A stretch of DNA of 32,375 nucleotides, taken from positions 1 to 32,375 of the forward strand of contig CANRLO010000009.1 of assembly GCA_947631495.1 (NCBI GenBank). The letters run 5' to 3'. Shown one piece after another: positions 27,623 to 32,375 of the stretch. A program made the translations under genes and the position numbers. Origin of the DNA: an uncultured Clostridia bacterium. Lineage in GTDB: Bacteria; Bacillota; Clostridia; TANB77; CAG-508. Numbering within the stretch: the stretch's first letter is position 1; every line of letters starts with the position of its first letter. The notes below the pieces were generated by a model. The model did not search any database. It was not told where the DNA came from and saw only the letters and a list, made by a program, of their open reading frames with translations.

Positions 27623-28065
27623 AAAAAAATTGTACCGTCTTCAGTATAAATATCACTAGTGGAAGCAATAACACAACTAACAGAAGCTCTAACAAATCCA
27701 TCAAAACCACTATCCCTCATTATCCATTTATTATCTTCTAAATAATAACGACTTTCTGGTAACCTATCATCATTATTATTCCTAAAAGTAAGATAATAAC
27801 GATTATTACCAGGAACATAAACAAACTTATTAATATTATTCTCTTTACAAAAATTCAACCAGTAATGACCGTCGCTACAATATGTAAGCACATATGAATA
27901 AGATGTAAAATTACAATCGTCATTTTCTAGAAATAATGGGAGAGTTACATTTTGCCCATTGTATTCAATTTCTATAGTTTCATTTGAAGCATAAACATTG
28001 TTTAAAGATAAAAAAATAAATAATATAAAAACTAATAAAATTAAAAATTTCTTATTTTTTAACAT
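27448..28065 (-). CDS. Secreted/membrane-anchored phage attachment protein (pIII-like), 0-frame product
   Basis: Signal peptide MLKNKKFLILLVFILFIFLSLNNVYA; paired Cys; C-terminal TM TILVPVGLTIFGMLLLVYLLHSKKWLGL. Confidence 0.65.
   Translation of the reverse strand: MLKNKKFLILLVFILFIFLSLNNVYASNETIEIEYNGQNVTLPLFLENDDCNFTSYSYVLTYCSDGHYWLNFCKENNINKFVYVPGNNRYYLTFRNNNDDRLPESRYYLEDNKWIMRDSGFDGFVRASVSCVIASTSDIYTEDGTIFFPKTSLPLKGVQLLTPMTVEEIPTMIMKLLTILVPVGLTIFGMLLLVYLLHSKKWLGL
27622..27628 (-). promoter_or_regulatory. U_UUU_UUU slippery heptamer (candidate -1 frameshift site)
   Basis: 0-frame codons AT[T TTT TTT] CCA; the -1 frame continues open for 279 codons. Confidence 0.6.
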
Positions 28066-28084
28066 TTTTTCTCCTTTCTATAAT

Positions 28085-28112
28085 AAATAAAAAGAACTAG
28101 GGCGAACCCTAG
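28085..28112 (-). terminator. Terminator with UUCG tetraloop after the major coat protein gene
   Basis: Minus strand CTAGGG-TTCG-CCCTAG-TTCTTTTTATTT. Confidence 0.8.
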
Positions 28113-28139
28113 CCCTTTTTTCTAGGCTATACTTCTTAA

Positions 28140-28301
28140 TTATAAGAATGTATAAATTACTCTTTTGATTAATGAGATACCAATAAAAGTTCCCATTATA
28201 CCAATTCCTATTGGAATAAGAGTATTTAAGCCACTATTGATTGCGTCTGTTACTGGTTTTACAGTATCAGCAGTTACTTTAAAAGCTTCTACACCTTCCA
28301 T
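28140..28301 (-). CDS. Inovirus major coat protein (53 aa), no signal peptide
   Basis: MEGVEAFKVTADTVKPVTDAINSGLNTLIPIGIGIMGTFIGISLIKRVIYTFL: acidic N-term, one TM, basic C-term; AGGAGG SD; not in the ORF track. Confidence 0.8.
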   Translation of the reverse strand: MEGVEAFKVTADTVKPVTDAINSGLNTLIPIGIGIMGTFIGISLIKRVIYTFL

Positions 28302-28411
28302 AATAGGTTAATCCTCCTTTCAAAAGATATTTATCTTTAGAAATTTCTAAGTTTCCCCTTTGGGATTTATTTTATTAAATAATAAGGGGAGAATTTTGTT
28401 AAAGTACAAAA

Positions 28412-28579
28412 TCAAAAACTTATAAATTCGTCAATACATTTATATAAAATATAAATGACGACAAATCCAACACTTGCACCTAGAAACCATAAAAAAGAAT
28501 TATTTATAATTTCTATGTTTTTATTTATAGTGTCTAACTTAGTAGATATTTCTTGTAAAATTGCTACTTCATTACTCAT
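28412..28579 (-). CDS. Small single-TM phage protein (55 aa)
   Basis: MSNEVAILQEISTKLDTINKNIEIINNSFLWFLGASVGFVVIYILYKCIDEFISF; overlaps the stop of 28572-28841; not in the ORF track. Confidence 0.65.
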   Translation of the reverse strand: MSNEVAILQEISTKLDTINKNIEIINNSFLWFLGASVGFVVIYILYKCIDEFISF

Positions 28580-28841
28580 TTATATCAACAACCCTTACAC
28601 TCCAATTATTGTTACTATAAACTACTTCAAATTTAACTTGTAATAACTGTAGACCAGAATAAGTTGAACTTAAAACTTTTTTCATTAAATCTTTATTAAA
28701 AATAAAAAATCTACATGGGTTATTTGTTGGGTCTAATAAATTAATAACTATAAAATTTCTATCTTCTTCCTTTAGCTCTTCTGTATTTTTCCTTTTCATT
28801 ACTTCCAATTTTAAAAACTTGAATTCTTCTTGATATTCCAT
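28572..28841 (-). CDS. Small phage protein, candidate ssDNA-binding protein (gene V position)
   Basis: 89-aa soluble protein, first gene of the structural operon; AAAGGAG SD. Confidence 0.5.
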   Translation of the reverse strand: MEYQEEFKFLKLEVMKRKNTEELKEEDRNFIVINLLDPTNNPCRFFIFNKDLMKKVLSSTYSGLQLLQVKFEVVYSNNNWSVRVVDINE

Positions 28842-28863
28842 TATTTTTCTTCTCCTTTAAACA

Positions 28864-28894
28864 AAAAAATTGTAGGCTTTATTTTGCCTACAAT
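28864..28894 (-). terminator. Hairpin terminator just inside the right end of the element
   Basis: Minus strand TTGTAGGC-AAAATAAA-GCCTACAA-TTTTTTT. Confidence 0.75.
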
Positions 28895-28908
28895 AATTTT
28901 ACACTAAC

Positions 28909-28917
28909 TAGCTTGTT
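28909..28917. repeat. Right copy of 9-bp direct repeat TAGCTTGTT
   Basis: Exact match to 21084-21092. Confidence 0.75.
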
Positions 28918-28939
28918 TTTTGGAACTATTTTTCATTTT

Positions 28940-30976
28940 TTAAATTCCTTCATAAATTGTTTTTATTTTATCAAGTAAATAATGGCTTCCGCCTCTACCC
29001 TTTACATCTTCTACCATGCTAATAATTAGCATTTCTCTTTTTCCATTGACTAAAAAACTATCAAACCAACCAATTTCGGTACCTTGCGTGTCATCTTTTG
29101 AAGCTTTTATTTCTGCTGTTCCTGTTTTTCCTGCTATGGTTAATCCATCTATTTTAACACTATGGGCTGTTCCATTTGGATTTTCTACTACTTGAATTAA
29201 ACTATCTTTAATTGTATTTGCTGTTTCTTTATCGAAGGCTTGTTTCTTATAATACGTAGGCGTGCTATTTTCTTTATATTCTAAATATGGCATTACCATA
29301 TCTCCCTCATTTGTAAAACTAGAATAGAGCATTGCCATATGAATTGGGTTTACTAGCATTTCTGCTTGCCCATAGCCACTATTTGCTAGTTGTTTTTCAC
29401 TTGTTATGGTATCAGAATTAGAGTAAGAAGATTGTTCCATTTCTTGTACAAACTCTATTTTTTGTTTGAAGCCTAATTCTTTTAAACTTTTTACAAAATT
29501 TTCTATTCCAATTTTTAATGCTGCTTTTGCAAAATAAATATTGTCAGAATAAACAAGTGCATTATTTAAATTTTGCTCTCCCACATAAGTAGTTAAAGTA
29601 GAAATATAAAAATCTCCCCAACTACTATCTTTTTGCCATTTAGTAGTGCTTGTTCCAAAACTTTCTTCTTTTGTAAAGCTTCCTAATTTTAAGCCTATTG
29701 CACCTGTAATTGGCTTCATAGAAGAACCTGGTGCATAAGTTGCTAAATATCTGTTATAAAAAGGTTTTTCTTCATCTTGAGATAATGCATTCCATTTATT
29801 TGTTGTCATTCCTAAGCTAAAATCGTTGGAATCAAAGGTAGGTGTACTAACTAAAGCTAAAATTTCACCTGTTTTTGGATTCATTGCTACATGAGCACTT
29901 TTATCTTCTTTAAATTGTTCATATAAAGCTTCTTGCACATTACTATCAATAGTTAATTTGATATCTTCTCCATTTTTTGCTTCTACCTTTGCAATTGTTT
30001 TTATTTTTTTACCTTCTTCATTTATAATGTAAATTTCTGCTCCATTTATTGCTCGTAAACGTTCTTCATATATTCTTTCTAAGCCGGATTTTCCAATTAC
30101 ACTATGCTCGTCATATCCATCTTGTCTTTTTTCTTCTAACTCTTCTGCACTTATTCCTTGTATATAACCAAGAAGATGAGAAGTAGCTTCACCTAATGGA
30201 TAAATTCTTTCATCACTATCTACAATTTTAATTCCTTTTATTTCTAATAATTGATTTTTTAAAGCTTGTTCTGTTTTTCGAATGGTTTTTAAAGGAACAA
30301 ATGTATCTTCTTTTACATAGGAAGCAGATAAGCTACTGTTGATGCTTTCATTAGAAATATCTAAAAGCTCTGCAACCTTTGCAATATCTTGTTCTTTTGT
30401 ATCTAAATTCATTTTTCCTGGCACTAGTCCTACTTGAGAAGCAGTTTGTTTTCCTGCTAATATTGTTCCATTTCTATCTAATATTTTTCCTCTATCCGCT
30501 TCTATCGTTTCTACTCTTACTTTATAATTGTTTTCTAATTCTGGAAAAATGTCATTTGAAGACCAGTTTAATTTGTAATCTTCATCCTCTTTTGTAAAAT
30601 AACTTGTATTAGAGAAATTGATTTCCCCTGCTACTGTTTGCATCGTAACTTGATAAATGACTTCTGCTGTTTCTTCTTTTTTATTGGTTTTTACTACATG
30701 AATTTTTAAATCGCTTATTTCAATTCCTTCATAAATATTTTTGTTACGAGAAAGATAAGTTTCTTTTTCTACTTCTTGTTTCGTTTTATTACTTAATAAT
30801 TCGTACATTCCTTCATAGTTTTGTTCTAAAATATAAGACATATAGGTTTTTAAAGTAGCCTCTGGTGTATTGGTTGGTTTTTTTATAAAAATACAAGCAC
30901 AAACAATAGCAATTATAAAAATTAATAAAAACAACACTAATATTTTTCTTTTATTACTATTTTTCTTTTTCTTCAT
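28940..30976 (-). CDS. Penicillin-binding protein, class B transpeptidase with MecA-like NTF2 N-terminal domain
   Basis: NTF2-like N-term (ATLKTYMSYILEQNYEGMYELL), RGKILDRNGTILA, YAPGSSMKPITGA (SxxK), YSDNIYFAK (SxN), AGKTGTAE (KTG). Confidence 0.9.
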   Translation of the reverse strand: MKKKKNSNKRKILVLFLLIFIIAIVCACIFIKKPTNTPEATLKTYMSYILEQNYEGMYELLSNKTKQEVEKETYLSRNKNIYEGIEISDLKIHVVKTNKKEETAEVIYQVTMQTVAGEINFSNTSYFTKEDEDYKLNWSSNDIFPELENNYKVRVETIEADRGKILDRNGTILAGKQTASQVGLVPGKMNLDTKEQDIAKVAELLDISNESINSSLSASYVKEDTFVPLKTIRKTEQALKNQLLEIKGIKIVDSDERIYPLGEATSHLLGYIQGISAEELEEKRQDGYDEHSVIGKSGLERIYEERLRAINGAEIYIINEEGKKIKTIAKVEAKNGEDIKLTIDSNVQEALYEQFKEDKSAHVAMNPKTGEILALVSTPTFDSNDFSLGMTTNKWNALSQDEEKPFYNRYLATYAPGSSMKPITGAIGLKLGSFTKEESFGTSTTKWQKDSSWGDFYISTLTTYVGEQNLNNALVYSDNIYFAKAALKIGIENFVKSLKELGFKQKIEFVQEMEQSSYSNSDTITSEKQLANSGYGQAEMLVNPIHMAMLYSSFTNEGDMVMPYLEYKENSTPTYYKKQAFDKETANTIKDSLIQVVENPNGTAHSVKIDGLTIAGKTGTAEIKASKDDTQGTEIGWFDSFLVNGKREMLIISMVEDVKGRGGSHYLLDKIKTIYEGI

Positions 30977-31049
30977 TTTAATTTTTCCTTTCTTACTTTA
31001 CTAAAAAGTCATAACTTATTTTTTTCTTATTCTACTAAAAAGTTTTAGT

Positions 31050-31928
31050 TTATTTTTCTTGTTCTTCTAAAATACCATACGCCATTGCAATATCGGTTGG
31101 TACAATATATTTTGCACCAATTGCTTCTGCTACCACTAGAACAAAAGCACACATAGCTCGTGTTGCATACCACCATTCTGGATCTTTTGTCTTTTCTTTT
31201 ATAGCATTTAAAGAAATTTCTTTATAATACCTTTGTGTTTCTTTTTTTCTACTTTCTATGCTCATCATAATAGGAGATGCTATATCTTCATATAAAGTAT
31301 TTTTTTCGTAGTAAATGCCAGAGCCCCTTGCAAATTTTTCGTGTCCTCCTCCTGCTAAAATTAAAATATCTGCTCTTTCTTTTGGTAAATTTAATCGTTC
31401 TTTAATAAACTCTTTCACTTCTTCTAAAGGTGTTGTTGCAACATCTTCTGCTAAATCTGGAAACTTTTTCATAACATCAATAACGCCTAATTTAGTATTT
31501 ACACTTTCTTTAATTTTTTTATCAAATATAGCCATTTCAGTAGAGCCTCCTCCACCAATAAAGACACATACTTTGTCTTTCACAAAACGCGTGGTTCCTA
31601 ATACAGTTAATTCGTTTTCTTTTTCCTGTGAAATAATATGAAAGTCATACCCGGTTTTTTCTTTAAAATAATGAACAAAACTTTCTCTTTCTAATGGCTC
31701 TAATGTTCTAAAAATACTTGTCCCACAAACATAAATATTTTCAGAAATTGTCTTTAATTCCTTAATGCTTTCAATTAATTCTTCTACATCTGTTTTTCTC
31801 AATTGTTTATCTTCATTATAATGTTTTTTAAATTGAATGGTTCTTCCTTCTAATTTTTCTATCTTTTTTCCATCAAATTTATCTACTTTCGTACAAGTAG
31901 AGCCAACTTCTACTATAATTTTGTTCAT
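31050..31928 (-). CDS. Ppx/GppA phosphatase family protein
   Basis: IIVEVGSTCTKVDKFDG...CGTSIFRTLEPLERESFV...VFIGGGGSTEMAIF. Confidence 0.8.
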   Translation of the reverse strand: MNKIIVEVGSTCTKVDKFDGKKIEKLEGRTIQFKKHYNEDKQLRKTDVEELIESIKELKTISENIYVCGTSIFRTLEPLERESFVHYFKEKTGYDFHIISQEKENELTVLGTTRFVKDKVCVFIGGGGSTEMAIFDKKIKESVNTKLGVIDVMKKFPDLAEDVATTPLEEVKEFIKERLNLPKERADILILAGGGHEKFARGSGIYYEKNTLYEDIASPIMMSIESRKKETQRYYKEISLNAIKEKTKDPEWWYATRAMCAFVLVVAEAIGAKYIVPTDIAMAYGILEEQEK

Positions 31929-32178
31929 TTTACTTATCTCCTTGAACTAATATTCTTTTCTTTTTTATATCATAAAACTTTGTATTTTCCTAGTAGTTTT
32001 TTAATATTTGTATCTTCTATTATTTTAGATTATGAAAGTTGCGACAACAAAGCTTCTTACAAATAAATCATTACATCACTTTTTAAAATTAAAAAAATAA
32101 CAAATATTATATTTTTTTACTACTTTTTCAAAATAGTGGTATACTATAAAAAAAGAAAAAAATGGAGTTGATTATTTT

Positions 32179-32375
32179 ATGGCAGATACTAAAGAAGAAG
32201 TAGATGTAGCAAAATTATATGGAAAAGAAGCTACCTTATCAAAAGAACAATTTATGAAAGAATTTTCTGTTTCTACAGAAGGGCTTAATACTAATACTGC
32301 AAAAGAAAATTTAGAAAAATTTGGTCTAAATGAAATAACAGGTGCAAAACCTAAAAAATGGTATCATTATTTTTT
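32179..32375 (+). CDS. Cation-transporting P-type ATPase, N-terminal fragment (runs off the window)
   Basis: MADTKEEVDVAKLYGKEATLSKEQFMKEFSVSTEGLNTNTAKENLEKFGLNEITGAKPKKWYHYFF: cation ATPase N-terminal domain. Confidence 0.7.
   Translation, partial: MADTKEEVDVAKLYGKEATLSKEQFMKEFSVSTEGLNTNTAKENLEKFGLNEITGAKPKKWYHYF

Larger units (their letters stand above)
21093..28908. mobile_element. Inovirus-like filamentous prophage mobilised by an ISLre2-family transposase
   Basis: Zot/pI-like ATPase, small major coat protein, G2P-like Rep, phage regulators and ISLre2-type transposase, bounded by imperfect TIRs (17/25 identical) and 9-bp direct repeats. Confidence 0.8.

Noticed and set aside
28940-30976. 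PBP as phage cargo or resistance gene on the element
   Set aside because: Lies outside the right direct repeat; likely a host class B PBP.
1-32375. CRISPR arrays, tRNA or rRNA genes
   Set aside because: No regularly spaced repeats and no recognisable tRNA/rRNA sequences were seen.

Overview
AT-rich, Clostridia-like chromosomal window. Most of it is ordinary host genes: ytxC-like, rhodanese, SecD/SecF-like pair, HD phosphohydrolase, TIGR04086-like membrane protein, dapB, DUF84 NTPase, tocopherol-cyclase-like, xerD, spoIIM, PHP/EndoQ-like, tmcAL, a frameshifted rnhA, Bax-inhibitor-1 family, a MecA-like PBP, Ppx/GppA, and the start of a P-type ATPase. Three prepilin-like proteins (about 5.6-13.5 kb) carry FGE-sulfatase/C-type-lectin-like C-termini; two are recent tandem paralogs whose last ~35 codons are hypervariable, as in DGR target proteins. 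The most interesting object is 21093-28908. It is a complete-looking filamentous-phage (inovirus) genome with a Zot/pI-like ATPase, a 53-aa major coat protein missing from the ORF track, minor coat/attachment proteins, a G2P-like Rep, an HTH regulator with palindromic operators, and an RHH protein. It is fused to an ISLre2-family transposase. The whole 7.8-kb block is bounded by imperfect inverted repeats and an exact 9-bp direct repeat (TAGCTTGTT), so the phage appears to move as a transposon. Inside it, the attachment-protein gene has a canonical U_UUU_UUU slippery heptamer at the point where a long -1 frame continues the protein (205 aa unshifted, 426 aa shifted), suggesting programmed frameshifting or slippage. 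All family names come from reading motifs by eye; no database search was run.
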